A DNA stretch of 64,000 nucleotides from the NCBI GenBank assembly GCA_963740205.1, contig CAVUDD010000005.1:372001-436000 (forward strand). The letters run 5' to 3'. Origin of the DNA: UBA2137 sp963740205 (GTDB taxonomy: Bacteria; Pseudomonadota; Alphaproteobacteria; Micavibrionales; Micavibrionaceae). The notes beneath the pieces were generated by a model, which saw nothing but the letters and a program-made list of their open reading frames with translations, searched no databases and had not been told where the DNA came from. The translations under genes and the position numbers were made by a program. Positions 17,772 to 26,977 of this stretch are shown here, in pieces; position 1 is the stretch's first letter, and each line of letters opens with the position of its first letter.

Positions 17772-18497
17772 ATGAGAGCAGTAGTATTAGGTGTAGCCTT
17801 ATTGTCATTAGGTGCGTGCGTTCCACAAGACGGTCTAAATACACAAGCAGGTCAGAGTATTCTAGGGGCAATTGGTGGTGTAAGCGCATCCGCTCTAACA
17901 AATTCTGAAATTACTGCAGGATTGCGTGAGGCTCTTAATATTGGAACGGGAAATGTTGTGAGACAAGTTGGTGTTTTGAACGGCTTTAATCTCGATCCAA
18001 AAATTCATATCCCATTACCACCGACTCTGGCGCGTGTAGATAATGCATTATCACTTATTGGCATGAGTTCCCTTACAGATGATTTGGAATTGCGCCTCAA
18101 CAGAGCGGCCGAACTTGCGGCGCCAAAAGCAAAAGATTTGTTTATCTCCGCCATAAGTCAAATGACAATCAATGACGCGAGACAGATATTATCTGGTCCT
18201 AATGATGCTGCGACACAATTCTTCAGAAGGACGATGGGTGCGCAGTTAGGTCAGGAAATTAGCCCAATTGTGGCAAACACACTCGCTAGTTCTGGTGCGA
18301 TACAGGCTTATGACCGTGCACTGGGGCAGTATTCACAAATCCCTTTGGTGGCGAATGTCAAAGCAGACCTAAACCAGTATGTGGTTGATAGGGCACTTGA
18401 TGGTATATTCTATTATGTTGCACAGGAAGAGGCTCAAATCAGAGAAAACCCAGCCGCACGCACAACAGAACTTTTGCGTAGGGTCTTTGGCAAATAG
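17772..18497 (+). CDS. DUF4197 lipoprotein
   Basis: A 241-residue product. ATG 17772 is chosen because CAGGAGA lies seven bases upstream; GTG two codons earlier is closer to it. The N-terminus MRAVVLGVALLSLGAC is a lipoprotein signal with lipobox LGAC. The mature domain starts with EITAGLREALNIGTGNVVRQ and has IPLPPTLARVDNALSLIG, AAPKAKDLFISAISQMTI, DARQILSGPNDAATQFFRR and the C-terminal YVVDRALDGIFYYVAQEEAQ, all features of DUF4197. The family is alpha-helical and exported in Proteobacteria; its function is not known. Confidence 0.85.
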   Translation: MRAVVLGVALLSLGACVPQDGLNTQAGQSILGAIGGVSASALTNSEITAGLREALNIGTGNVVRQVGVLNGFNLDPKIHIPLPPTLARVDNALSLIGMSSLTDDLELRLNRAAELAAPKAKDLFISAISQMTINDARQILSGPNDAATQFFRRTMGAQLGQEISPIVANTLASSGAIQAYDRALGQYSQIPLVANVKADLNQYVVDRALDGIFYYVAQEEAQIRENPAARTTELLRRVFGK

Positions 18498-18543
18498 GAA
18501 ATTGCCCATGACATTTCCGAAAACATGGGATAGATAATATTCC

Positions 18544-19794
18544 ATGAAATATGCAATTATCGGTTCTGGTATCTCTGGTCTCTCGGCGGCCTACGCCCTT
18601 CATAATGCGGGACATGATATTACTCTTTACGAAAAGAATGATTATCTTGGCGGTCACAGCCGTACTATTGATTTGAAAATTGATAATAAATCCATTCCTG
18701 TTGATACAGGTTTTATCGTTTTCAATTATAGAAATTATCCGCATCTAACGGCTCTTTTCGATCATCTCAAGGTACCTGTTGAGAAAAGTGATATGTCTTT
18801 TGGCGCAGACATTGCAAATGGCTGGTTACAATATTCGAGCAAGAATATATTTAAGCGTTTTCAGAATTTGTTGAGACCCGCGTACTGGAAAATGCTTTTT
18901 GACGTCATTAAATTTAATCGTAGGGCCGAGGACTATTTAGAAAAAAGTGCTGACATCACAATCCGGCAATGTTTGGATGAGTTGGGTTTAGGCGTCTGGT
19001 TTAGAAATTATTATCTGCAGGCTATGGGAGCAGCAATATGGAGTTGCCCAATTAGCAAAATTGAAGAATTTCCTGCAAAAACGTTTGTACGCTTTTTTAA
19101 AAATCACGGACTTCTAACGATTAATGATCATCCACAATGGTACACGGTCACAGGCGGGTCGCGTGAGTACGTAAAAATTTTGAGCGAGAGTTTCGCGGAT
19201 AAAATAAAATTATCTTGTGGTGTAGGGAAAGTCGTACGTAATGATAAAGGTGTGATTGTTCACGCAGAAGATGGCTCTCAAGATATTTTTGATGAAGTCG
19301 TTTTTGGGTGTCACGCAGACCAAGCCTTGAAAATGATAGAAAAACCAACGGCACAGGAAAAAGAAATTCTTAGCGCGTTTACTTATCAGGATAACAAAGT
19401 TGTAGTTCATTCCGATCTGAATTTCATGCCAAGTGATAAGTCCTGTTGGGCAAGTTGGGTCTATCTATCCGATAATCGGCACGATGAATCTGGTAATGTT
19501 TCACTAAGTTACTGGATGAATAATCTACAAAATCTAGATACGGATACATCCATTATTATTACGCTTAACCCGTCACAAAATCCGCAATCATCACTGACAT
19601 ATAATACTCATCATTTTGACCACCCTGTATTTGACAGGGGTGCAATAGATGCACAAGAGAAAATAGGTGACATCCAAGGAAGTGATAAATTTTGGTTTGT
19701 AGGTGCCTATCAACGCTATGGCTTTCACGAAGATGGTATTCTAAGTACAGCGCGCGTTCTTGAGAAAATGGATATAAAAATTCCATGGAACTAA
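18544..19794 (+). CDS. FAD-dependent oxidoreductase of the CFA/DUF1365 cluster
   Basis: A 416-residue NAD(P)/FAD-binding amine-oxidase-like protein. The dinucleotide fold is YAIIGSGISGLSAAYAL, followed by LYEKNDYLGGHSRTIDL, and the C-terminal flavin-contact region is FVGAYQRYGFHEDGILS. It is the COG2907-type protein that regularly sits with DUF1365 and a CFA-synthase-like methyltransferase, as here. In such clusters the enzymes modify acyl chains of membrane phospholipids. The next gene starts ten bases before this one ends, so translation is coupled. Confidence 0.85.
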   Translation: MKYAIIGSGISGLSAAYALHNAGHDITLYEKNDYLGGHSRTIDLKIDNKSIPVDTGFIVFNYRNYPHLTALFDHLKVPVEKSDMSFGADIANGWLQYSSKNIFKRFQNLLRPAYWKMLFDVIKFNRRAEDYLEKSADITIRQCLDELGLGVWFRNYYLQAMGAAIWSCPISKIEEFPAKTFVRFFKNHGLLTINDHPQWYTVTGGSREYVKILSESFADKIKLSCGVGKVVRNDKGVIVHAEDGSQDIFDEVVFGCHADQALKMIEKPTAQEKEILSAFTYQDNKVVVHSDLNFMPSDKSCWASWVYLSDNRHDESGNVSLSYWMNNLQNLDTDTSIIITLNPSQNPQSSLTYNTHHFDHPVFDRGAIDAQEKIGDIQGSDKFWFVGAYQRYGFHEDGILSTARVLEKMDIKIPWN

Positions 19795-20582
19795 CACCCA
19801 AAATTCTTTTCGGGCGTGTCATGCATAAACGCTTTTCCCCAAAAGCGAACGCATTCAATTATGGTATTTATTATCTGGGTTTGCCACTTTCACAAATTAA
19901 CAGCTCACTCGAAAATAAATATTTTAAAACTAATCGCTGGGGAGTTTTAAGTTTTTACACTAAGGATCACGGGCATAGGGATGATAAAGATTTAAGGGAT
20001 TGGGCAAGAAAAATATTAGACGATCACGGTATCGATAAAACAGATGGTGAAATTTTTCTTGTTACCATGCCAAGGGTATTTGGCTATGTTTTTAACCCTG
20101 TAAGTTTTTGGTATTGCTATGACCGCTCGGAAAAGTTACGTGCGGTTATATGCGAGGTAAATAATACGTTTGGAGAAACACATAGTTATATATGCGCGCA
20201 TGATGACCAAGCTGAAATTAGGAAAGATGATATTTTAGAGGGACGAAAAGTTTTTCATGTGTCGCCTTTTTTAGAGCGTGAAGGGCACTATAAATTTAGG
20301 TTCAGCTTACTGGATTCTAAGATGGGAGCATGGATAGATTTCTATGATGGTGAGGGACATAAAAAACTAGTAACGGCATTAAGTGGAAGTTTTGAGAATT
20401 TATCCTTACAGTCCTGTAGGCGTGCTTTTTGGAAATATCCTCTTGTGACATTGAAATCAATTTCACTTATTCATTGGCAAGCCTTGAAATTACTCTTTAA
20501 ACGCGCCAAATATGTACCTAAGCCTTTGCAGGAAGACATTAAGGTTACAATTGCAGGCACACAGAACAGGAAGGAACATTAA
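19785..20582 (+). CDS. DUF1365 family protein
   Basis: A 265-residue protein starting ILFGRVMHKRFSPKANAFNY, the DUF1365 opening. It continues with ITMPRVFGYVFNPVSFWYC-like text (VTMPRVFGYVFNP), CEVNNTFGETHSY and FHVSPFLEREGHYKFRF, all conserved in this family. DUF1365 proteins are found almost only beside the FAD oxidoreductase and CFA-type methyltransferase, implying a shared lipid-modifying pathway; the reaction is not settled. It overlaps the upstream gene by ten bases and is two bases from the next. Confidence 0.9.
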   Translation: MELTPKILFGRVMHKRFSPKANAFNYGIYYLGLPLSQINSSLENKYFKTNRWGVLSFYTKDHGHRDDKDLRDWARKILDDHGIDKTDGEIFLVTMPRVFGYVFNPVSFWYCYDRSEKLRAVICEVNNTFGETHSYICAHDDQAEIRKDDILEGRKVFHVSPFLEREGHYKFRFSLLDSKMGAWIDFYDGEGHKKLVTALSGSFENLSLQSCRRAFWKYPLVTLKSISLIHWQALKLLFKRAKYVPKPLQEDIKVTIAGTQNRKEH

Positions 20583-20584
20583 GA

Positions 20585-21760
20585 ATGTTCGACCAATTTA
20601 TTTTTAAAAAAATATTGAAGCGACTGGATAAGCTTAAATTTGGTTCCTTAAGAGTTCAAACACCAGACAATAAAATCTATGAATTCCAAGGTGAAATTCC
20701 CGGGCATGCTGCTGACATCGTCATAAAAGATTGGCGTGTTCTTGGAAATTTAATGGCCAAGGGAGACATTGGCTTTGCAGAAGATTACAGTGCAGGCTAT
20801 TGGGAAACGAGTGACTTGATTAGTTTGCTTACGGTGAGCATCCAGAACAGACCCATTCTTGACCCATTTTTTAATGCCGATTACATGCACCGTTTCTTTT
20901 ATCACTTATCTTACTTTTTTAAGAGAAATTCGGTTCAGGGGAGCCGGAAAAATATCATGGCGCATTATGATTTAGGTAATGATTTTTACAAACTCTGGCT
21001 GGATGAAACCATGACATACTCCTCAGCATTGTTTCAGGATATGACTAGTAACCCCGATGAGCCGTTGGCGATTGCACAAAACAGAAAATATGATCGTATC
21101 ATTGATAAGCTGGATAGCAATTCAGGAAGCATTCTTGAAATCGGATGTGGTTGGGGTGGATTTGCTGACCAAGCAATAACACGCAGTAAGGACTACCAGA
21201 TAAAAGGAATTACTTTATCAGATGAACAGCATTCCTTCGCAACGGAACGTTTAAAAAATAATGCCTCTATAGTATTGGAAGATTACCGCCACCAAGAAGG
21301 CCAGTACGACCATATTGTTTCCATCGAAATGTTCGAGGCAGTGGGTGAGCAATACTGGCCGACATATTTTAGTAAGATGAAGAATCTTTTACGCGAGGGT
21401 GGAAAGGCTGTTGTCCAGACAATCACAATTGAAGATCAAAGTTTTGACCGCTACAGAAAAGATACGGATTTTTTAAGGACTTATATTTTCCCTGGTGGAC
21501 TATTGCCAAGCCCGTCACGATTTAACAAAGAGGTAAAAAAGGCAGGATTACAAACGGTGAAGTCATTTGAATTTGGACAAGATTATGCACACACGCTAGC
21601 GATATGGCTCAAGAATTTTGATGGAGTATATGACAGGGTCAAGGGCATGGGTTTTGAAGATGACTTTATAAGATTATGGCGGTTTTATTTGGCGGGTTGC
21701 TCTGCCGCGTTTAAAACAGGTTATACAAATGTTCGCCAAGTAGAGATATGTCACGCATGA
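20585..21760 (+). CDS. Cyclopropane-fatty-acyl-phospholipid synthase family methyltransferase
   Basis: A 391-residue SAM-dependent enzyme acting on unsaturated acyl chains of membrane lipids. An N-terminal domain of about 100 residues precedes HYDLGNDFYKLWLDETMTYS, then the SAM site ILEIGCGWGGFADQA and the C-terminal QTITIEDQSFDRYR, DTDFLRTYIFPGGLLPSP, all hallmarks of the CFA family. Shine-Dalgarno AGGAAGGA is strong. In this neighbourhood the product may be a cyclopropane or another methylated fatty acid; the sequence alone does not decide. Confidence 0.9.
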   Translation: MFDQFIFKKILKRLDKLKFGSLRVQTPDNKIYEFQGEIPGHAADIVIKDWRVLGNLMAKGDIGFAEDYSAGYWETSDLISLLTVSIQNRPILDPFFNADYMHRFFYHLSYFFKRNSVQGSRKNIMAHYDLGNDFYKLWLDETMTYSSALFQDMTSNPDEPLAIAQNRKYDRIIDKLDSNSGSILEIGCGWGGFADQAITRSKDYQIKGITLSDEQHSFATERLKNNASIVLEDYRHQEGQYDHIVSIEMFEAVGEQYWPTYFSKMKNLLREGGKAVVQTITIEDQSFDRYRKDTDFLRTYIFPGGLLPSPSRFNKEVKKAGLQTVKSFEFGQDYAHTLAIWLKNFDGVYDRVKGMGFEDDFIRLWRFYLAGCSAAFKTGYTNVRQVEICHA

Positions 21761-22602
21761 AACAATTACTCTCAGGATTTATAGCTCTTATTTTATCTGG
21801 ATGCACTCAGGTTGGTGTTGGCGTTGCAAATTTGCCAGCAAAGTTTGGCGATACGGAAATTGTGAAAGATATTTCCTATGGTGACGAGCCTTGGCAAAAA
21901 CTGGATATCTATATTCCAGAAAAGGCAAAAACAGAAAAATTACCAGTCGTTGTTTTCTTTTATGGTGGACGTTGGACTGATGGCTCAAAGGATATGTATG
22001 CATTTGTTGGCGATGCTTTTGCAAAAAGTGAATATGTGACCGTCATTGCGGATTACAGCAAATACCCAAATGTAAAATTTCCAACTTTTGTTGAGGATGG
22101 CGCAAAGGCTATTGCTTGGACGTACGAAAATATTGAAACTTACGGTGGTAACAAAAATGCGCTTCATGTATCTGGTCACTCCTCTGGCGCGCATATTGGA
22201 GCATTAGTTACTGCGGATGAGCGTTATTTAAAAGCCGAAGGTCAAAATATCTCGATTATAAAGGCTTTCGCAGGACTTGCGGGACCCTATGATTTTGTAC
22301 CTGACGAGCCCGATTTGGAAGATATGTTTGGACCACCATCAAACTACCCACAGATGGTCGTGACCACTTTTATTGATGGGGGAGAGCCTCCAATGCTTCT
22401 TTTGTGGGGTGCAAAAGATACGGCAGTCTGGAGACGCAATATCGATTTGCTTGAGGCTGAAATTAAGAAAAAGAACGGCAGTGTGGAAACCATTATATAT
22501 CCCGAAGTTGACCACGTTGGTATTGTTGCCAGCCTTACTTGGTTTTTACGAGGGAAGGCTCCTGTGCTAAAAGATGTAACCAACTTTTTTGAAAAATATT
22601 AG
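21748..22602 (+). CDS. Lipoprotein alpha/beta-hydrolase (carboxylesterase, BD-FAE type)
   Basis: A 284-residue protein with lipobox LSGC near residue 19, so probably membrane-anchored in the envelope. The hydrolase core shows the oxyanion strand PVVVFFYGGRWTDG, the nucleophile elbow VSGHSSGAHIGAL, an acid in LLLWGAKDTAV and the catalytic His in PEVDHVGIV. It overlaps the CFA gene by 13 bases (an alternative ATG at 21757 overlaps by four), so it is translationally coupled to the lipid cluster. A role in acyl-chain or ester turnover is inference from position. Confidence 0.8.
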   Translation: MSRMKQLLSGFIALILSGCTQVGVGVANLPAKFGDTEIVKDISYGDEPWQKLDIYIPEKAKTEKLPVVVFFYGGRWTDGSKDMYAFVGDAFAKSEYVTVIADYSKYPNVKFPTFVEDGAKAIAWTYENIETYGGNKNALHVSGHSSGAHIGALVTADERYLKAEGQNISIIKAFAGLAGPYDFVPDEPDLEDMFGPPSNYPQMVVTTFIDGGEPPMLLLWGAKDTAVWRRNIDLLEAEIKKKNGSVETIIYPEVDHVGIVASLTWFLRGKAPVLKDVTNFFEKY

Positions 22603-22614
22603 AAGGAAAAAATC

Positions 22615-23019
22615 ATGCAATTTCTAATCGCTTATCTCGCTACTGCTTTCGTATTTCTTGTAATTGACTATGTCTGGCTAGCTCATGTTATGAAAGATTA
22701 CTTTAATACAAAGCTTTCTCACCTTATGGCAGACGAAGTTAATTTCGGGATCGCGGCATTGTTCTATCTAGTGTTTGCAGCAGGGATTGTACTGTTTTGT
22801 GTGATGCCAGCACTTAAATCCAAAAGCTGGGTGAAGGCAGCTCTTTTAGGTGCAGCACTCGGGTTTCTGTCTTATGGAACATATGATGTGACAAATGCGG
22901 CAACTCTTAAGGATTGGCCATTGATGTTAAGTGTTATCGATACTGCTTGGGGCACTGGACTAACTGCGCTATCAGCAACTGCTGGCTATTTCATTACGAA
23001 CGCAATTTATAATTCTTAA
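22615..23019 (+). CDS. DUF2177 membrane protein
   Basis: A 134-residue protein with four membrane spans. It opens FLIAYLATAFVFLVIDYVWL, then FGIAALFYLVFAAGIVLFCV, LLGAALGFLSYGTYDVTNAA (the DUF2177 signature YGTYDxTN) and a C-terminal span around TGLTALSATAGYFI. The family often lies in the FAD oxidoreductase/DUF1365/CFA neighbourhood. AGAAGGA precedes the ATG, 12 bases after the esterase stop. Function is unknown; a role in lipid handling is inferred from context. Confidence 0.85.
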   Translation: MQFLIAYLATAFVFLVIDYVWLAHVMKDYFNTKLSHLMADEVNFGIAALFYLVFAAGIVLFCVMPALKSKSWVKAALLGAALGFLSYGTYDVTNAATLKDWPLMLSVIDTAWGTGLTALSATAGYFITNAIYNS

Positions 23020-23026
23020 GATAAAA

Positions 23027-23911
23027 TTATAAGCCAGAGATAATCAATCCGATTGAAACATAGACTGCGGCGTGAATGGCGCCGACAGTTATGTTCCTTT
23101 TGTCAAGGATCTCACTCATTGTTGCAACGTTAAAAAGAACGACGCGCGATGCAAGGTAGGCAATACTGTGCAGTACAAGAACGGCTATAATACAAATAAT
23201 TATCCAAGGCATGAAGATAATTGTGAAGTCATAAACTTCGAAGAAATCAAAATTTGAGGCGATGGTAATGGCAAAGGCGGTCGCAATCTTGCGCCCACTG
23301 AACGAAAGAGCCAGTGCAATATTGCCGTCTTTTAGCTCTTGTTGAATTCTATAGCCAGCATGCTTCCGTCTAAAGGCAAATCTTTTGATGTATAAAGCCG
23401 ACGTAAGGATAACTTGTGAAATTGCAAAACCGATTAATACGGCGATTAGATCCTGAAGATTGCTATGCGTTACCCACATCATTAAAGATTTAATAATAAT
23501 TGCAGCGGCAATTACATTGGCTGCGTCAACTAAACCAACTGCAATGTTACCCTTTGATATTTCCTCGCGTATAGAGATATTAGGAAGTGTAAATTTATCG
23601 AAGATAATACGTGTGACGCCCATAAGGATAATGCCAATGATGCCATAGGTCAGCACATAAAGAGCCGAGGTGAAAAGCCCACTATTGGGATACCCGTATA
23701 TTGTCCCGCTCAGCATAATCGCAACACCAAATGTTACACCTGCCAGAGAAATCCCCAATGCGGCATTATCTATTTTCAAAATATTGCTGATAGTGCTGAT
23801 ATGTGCAACTTTTGCCGAGAAAAGCCTAAGGCTTGTAAATAGAATTATGACGATAGCTAAATTAAGCAGAATACTTGCATTCAAGCTATGATCCCAATAA
23901 ATGAATTCCAT
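23027..23911 (-). CDS. DUF350 membrane protein, duplicated
   Basis: A 294-residue protein with about eight membrane spans arranged as two DUF350 repeats. The first repeat contains DNAALGISLAGVTFGVAIM and EISKGNIAVGLVDAANVIAA, and the second ELKDGNIALALSFSGRKIAT and LDKRNITVGAIHAAVYVSIG. The recurring N-x-A-x-A/G-hydrophobic helix is the DUF350 motif. The family is related to YjfL and is of unknown function. It converges with the DUF2177 gene, seven bases between stops. Confidence 0.85.
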   Translation of the reverse strand: MEFIYWDHSLNASILLNLAIVIILFTSLRLFSAKVAHISTISNILKIDNAALGISLAGVTFGVAIMLSGTIYGYPNSGLFTSALYVLTYGIIGIILMGVTRIIFDKFTLPNISIREEISKGNIAVGLVDAANVIAAAIIIKSLMMWVTHSNLQDLIAVLIGFAISQVILTSALYIKRFAFRRKHAGYRIQQELKDGNIALALSFSGRKIATAFAITIASNFDFFEVYDFTIIFMPWIIICIIAVLVLHSIAYLASRVVLFNVATMSEILDKRNITVGAIHAAVYVSIGLIISGL

Positions 23912-24118
23912 TATTAATAACTCCCCGCTCTGTTGACTGCTATAATGCTAGCATAAGTTTTATAGCGAAATGCAAAGAAATTTTATCTGCAATATTGTTA
24001 TACTTACAAAAACGAAGCCAATATTTTAATTGGCAATTCCTAATGTAATGGTTATGTATACAACCTCGTATATTTTACCCATTAAACTCACCTTGTTTCC
24101 CATAGAAAGAACAAGTCT

Positions 24119-25739
24119 ATGTTACGCCTTGTTAGACGTTTCCACCTTACGCAAAACCCACGCGCAGATATTTTATCGGGATTAACCGTTGCGTTGGCAT
24201 TGGTTCCCGAGGCTATTGCCTTTGCCTTTGTCGCAAAGGTAGACCCACTGGTTGGACTTTACGCTGCGTTTTTCGTAGGATTTATTACCTCCATTTTGGG
24301 TGGCAGAAGTGGAATGATATCTGGTGCGACTGGTGCGATGGCTGTTGCTATGGTGGGGCTTGTAACCGTGTACGGTGTTGAATATTTATTTGCAGCGGTT
24401 CTTTTAACTGGCCTCATTCAGATTGGTGCAGGTATTTTCCATCTGGGTAAATTTATCAGGCTGGTTCCTTATCCCGTTATGCTGGGGTTCGTAAATGGAC
24501 TAGCGATTGTTATTTTCTTGGCGCAACTTGCTCAATTCAAAAAACCTATCCTCGAGGCTGTTGACGAGGTTCATACCAGTGAAACAGGACACAGTGCCAT
24601 CGACGTTCTTTTTAATGGGGGTTGGTTGCAAGGCTCGGACATGAATTTGATGTTGGGGCTTACTGCTTTAACCATGTTTGTAATTTGGGCCTTTCCCAAA
24701 GTTCCTAAAATCGGGAAATGGTTACCTGCCTCATTGGTGTCGATACTAGGTGTATCTGCTCTTGTGATTGGCATGGATTTGGACACAAAAACTGTCGGTG
24801 ACCTTGCCAGTGTTGCGGGGGGATTGCCTAAATTCCACATACCGATGGTACCGTTCACTCTGGAAACACTTTTTATTATTCTTCCTGTTGCGGTTACATT
24901 GGCCGCCATTGGACTCATAGAAAGCTTGTTAACCCTAACATTGATTGACGAGATGACGGACACAAGAGGTCGTACGTCTCAAGAATGTATCGGGCAGGGT
25001 TTGGCCAATACGACTTGTGGAATGTTTGGCGCGATGGGTGGATGTGCAATGATTGGTCAATCCATCATTAATATAAATTCAGGAGGGCGCGGCCGTTTGT
25101 CGGGAATTACCGCAGCACTCGCTTTGTTAGGCTTCATCCTTTTTGCCTCGCAATGGATTGAGATGATTCCGCTGGCTGCACTCACAGGCCTTATGATGAT
25201 GGTGGTTATCTCGACCTTTGCATGGACATCCATTCGTATCATGAACAAAATCCCTAAAGAGGATGCCTTTGTTATTTTCTTGGTAACAGGCCTAACGGTT
25301 GCTTATGACTTGGCGCTTGCCGTGATAATTGGCGTGATTGTATCCGCACTAGTTTATGCGTGGAAATCAGCAAATAAATTCTGGGTGACGGTCTGGCACA
25401 ATGAGGCGGATGGAAACAAAGTCTACAAACTTCATGGTCCTTTATTTTTCGGCTCTATTTCCAAATTCCGTGACGAGGTTGACCCCAAAAATGATATCGA
25501 GAATGATATCGTTATAGACTTTAGCCGAGCGCGTGTCTCGGGATCATTCTGCGTTGGAGGCAATTGATGCCATGGCATTGAAATACACAGAAGCTGGCAA
25601 AACACTTCATCTGGTTCACCTTAGTCCTGACTGTAAAATGTTGCTTAAAAACGCCAAGGATCTGGTCGAGGTTAATCATATTGAAGACCCGCATTACGGC
25701 GTGCTTGTTGATTATGAAACACAGATGAATATGAAATAA
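24119..25739 (+). pseudogene. SulP-family anion transporter with STAS domain, frameshifted
   Basis: A corrected product of about 540 residues: a SulP transporter for sulfate, bicarbonate or related anions. The N-terminus has DILSGLTVALALVPEAIAFAF, followed by GMISGATGAMAVAMVGL and multiple spans. The transport core shows ESLLTLTLIDEMTDTRGRTS-type sequence and GGCAMIGQSIININSGGRGR. A cytoplasmic STAS domain starts near KVYKLHGPLFFGSISKF. An extra G at 25540-25542 breaks the STAS domain, with reading resuming cleanly as DHSALEAIDAMALKY. It ends next to the convergent DUF188 gene. Sequencing error is likely. Confidence 0.88.
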
Positions 25740-26192
25740 TCAGGCGGTATAATTCTGCGCTAGAAACCTATCCAGCTCATTGGCGAATTTTTGGCGGTCT
25801 TTGGCACTAAAGCTATTTGGCCCAACTGTCTCAACACCAGATCCACGCAACTCGTCCATAAAATTACGCATCCCCAATATCTCGCCAATATTGTTTCTTG
25901 TATATAATGTTCCACGCGGATCAAGTGCCGTTGCACCTTTCTCAACCACGCGCGCAGCCAATGGAATATCTGCCGTAATAATTAAATCACCTGATTTACT
26001 TAAGGTAACAATTTCATCATCGGCAACGTCCAATCCATCACCCACTTGTATCATCTTCAGGTTTTCGGAATGGGGTAGGCGTAAATACGCATTGGCAACA
26101 AATGTGATTGTAATATTTGTGCGCTCGGCAAGGCGGAATAAAATCTCCTTTATTCCCTTGGGACAGGCATCACCATCAACCCAGATTTTCAT
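25740..26192 (-). CDS. DUF188 / YaiI-YqxD family protein
   Basis: A 150-residue cytosolic protein of the UPF0178 family. It opens with IWVDGDACPKGIKEILFRLA and has a PIN-like acidic set: VQVGDGLDVADDEIV-type text (QVGDGLDVADDEIV), DLIITADIPLAARVVEKGA and ALDPRGTLYT. The family resembles PIN-domain nucleases, but an activity is not established. It shares the minus strand with the RNA-binding protein, whose stop directly abuts this start, so the pair is probably one operon. Confidence 0.9.
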   Translation of the reverse strand: MKIWVDGDACPKGIKEILFRLAERTNITITFVANAYLRLPHSENLKMIQVGDGLDVADDEIVTLSKSGDLIITADIPLAARVVEKGATALDPRGTLYTRNNIGEILGMRNFMDELRGSGVETVGPNSFSAKDRQKFANELDRFLAQNYTA

Positions 26193-26429
26193 TTACTCTG
26201 CCTGTTTGACGCGTATTTGGTTCTTACCAATTTTCTTGCCGTGTAATTCCTGAATGGCAATTTTGCCTTCGTGCTCAAGTGCCATTTCCACAAAACCAAA
26301 ACCCTTTGATTTGCGACCATCATCATTCATCACAAGGGTACATCCCTTGATATTGCCATAGACCTTAAACATCTCGGCCATTTCCTGCTCTTTAAAATCA
26401 CGCGGTAAATTAAGGACAATAAGTTTCAT
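26193..26429 (-). CDS. RNA-recognition-motif (RRM) protein
   Basis: A single-RRM protein of 78 residues. RNP2 is LIVLNL near the N-terminus and RNP1 is KGFGFVEM at about residues 47-54; the domain ends GKKIGKNQIRVKQAE. ATG 26429 (GGAGC upstream) is preferred to the start seven codons earlier because the RRM begins at once. Small bacterial RRM proteins of this kind bind single-stranded RNA, some in cold response. It lies directly upstream of the DUF188 gene. Confidence 0.88.
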   Translation of the reverse strand: MKLIVLNLPRDFKEQEMAEMFKVYGNIKGCTLVMNDDGRKSKGFGFVEMALEHEGKIAIQELHGKKIGKNQIRVKQAE

Positions 26430-26509
26430 GTGTGTTGCTCCGATGGACAAAGATTAAGTCTGTGATTAACATGTGAGTGCAATTTTGCATAGTTTAAAGA
26501 AATTAGAAT

Positions 26510-26977
26510 ATGAGAAAAATATTTACACAAGTAATAGTCTTTTCAATTCTATTAGGATTAATCAGCTCTTTTATTTTTGCAAAAACCTTAGATTACGAAG
26601 AAGACGTTGGATATTGCACAAAATATGCCTCTAAAACTTTAGAACAACCCGACTCCATAAACTTGAAAGAGATACTCATAAAAAACAAAATCGATGAGTA
26701 CATTAGATACGATGAGCCTAAGCATAAAAATTACAACGAATACTATAGGCTCTTAAGACCCTCAGAAATAAAGGAAGGCTTAAATTACGTACAATTATCA
26801 TCTTATTTTTGTGTTTCTGAATACCCTGATTTTAAAAATACTTTTGTTACAGGTTTTCTAACTTCTACATTGATCTTTCTTGTGATCTTAATGCCCCTGT
26901 CAATTTTGTTTAAAGCATTTACTGAAAACTTAATGGAGTTTTTTAGATTTCTAAAAAATAAAATAAATAAAAACTAA
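26510..26977 (+). CDS. Two-span membrane protein, unknown, AT-rich
   Basis: A 155-residue product. An N-terminal hydrophobic segment (IVFSILLGLISSFIFA) and a second near residue 118 (TSTLIFLVILMPLSILF) flank a soluble part with two Cys (GYCTKYAS, SYFCVSEY) and many Lys/Tyr/Asn. Codon use is visibly more AT-rich than in its neighbours, suggesting recent arrival. The stop overlaps by four bases the end of the convergent ABC-F gene. No family recognised. Confidence 0.55.
   Translation: MRKIFTQVIVFSILLGLISSFIFAKTLDYEEDVGYCTKYASKTLEQPDSINLKEILIKNKIDEYIRYDEPKHKNYNEYYRLLRPSEIKEGLNYVQLSSYFCVSEYPDFKNTFVTGFLTSTLIFLVILMPLSILFKAFTENLMEFFRFLKNKINKN

Noticed and set aside
24017..24034. GCCAAT/ATTGGC palindrome upstream of sulP as an operator
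   Set aside because: Short, AT-rich and single; too weak to call.
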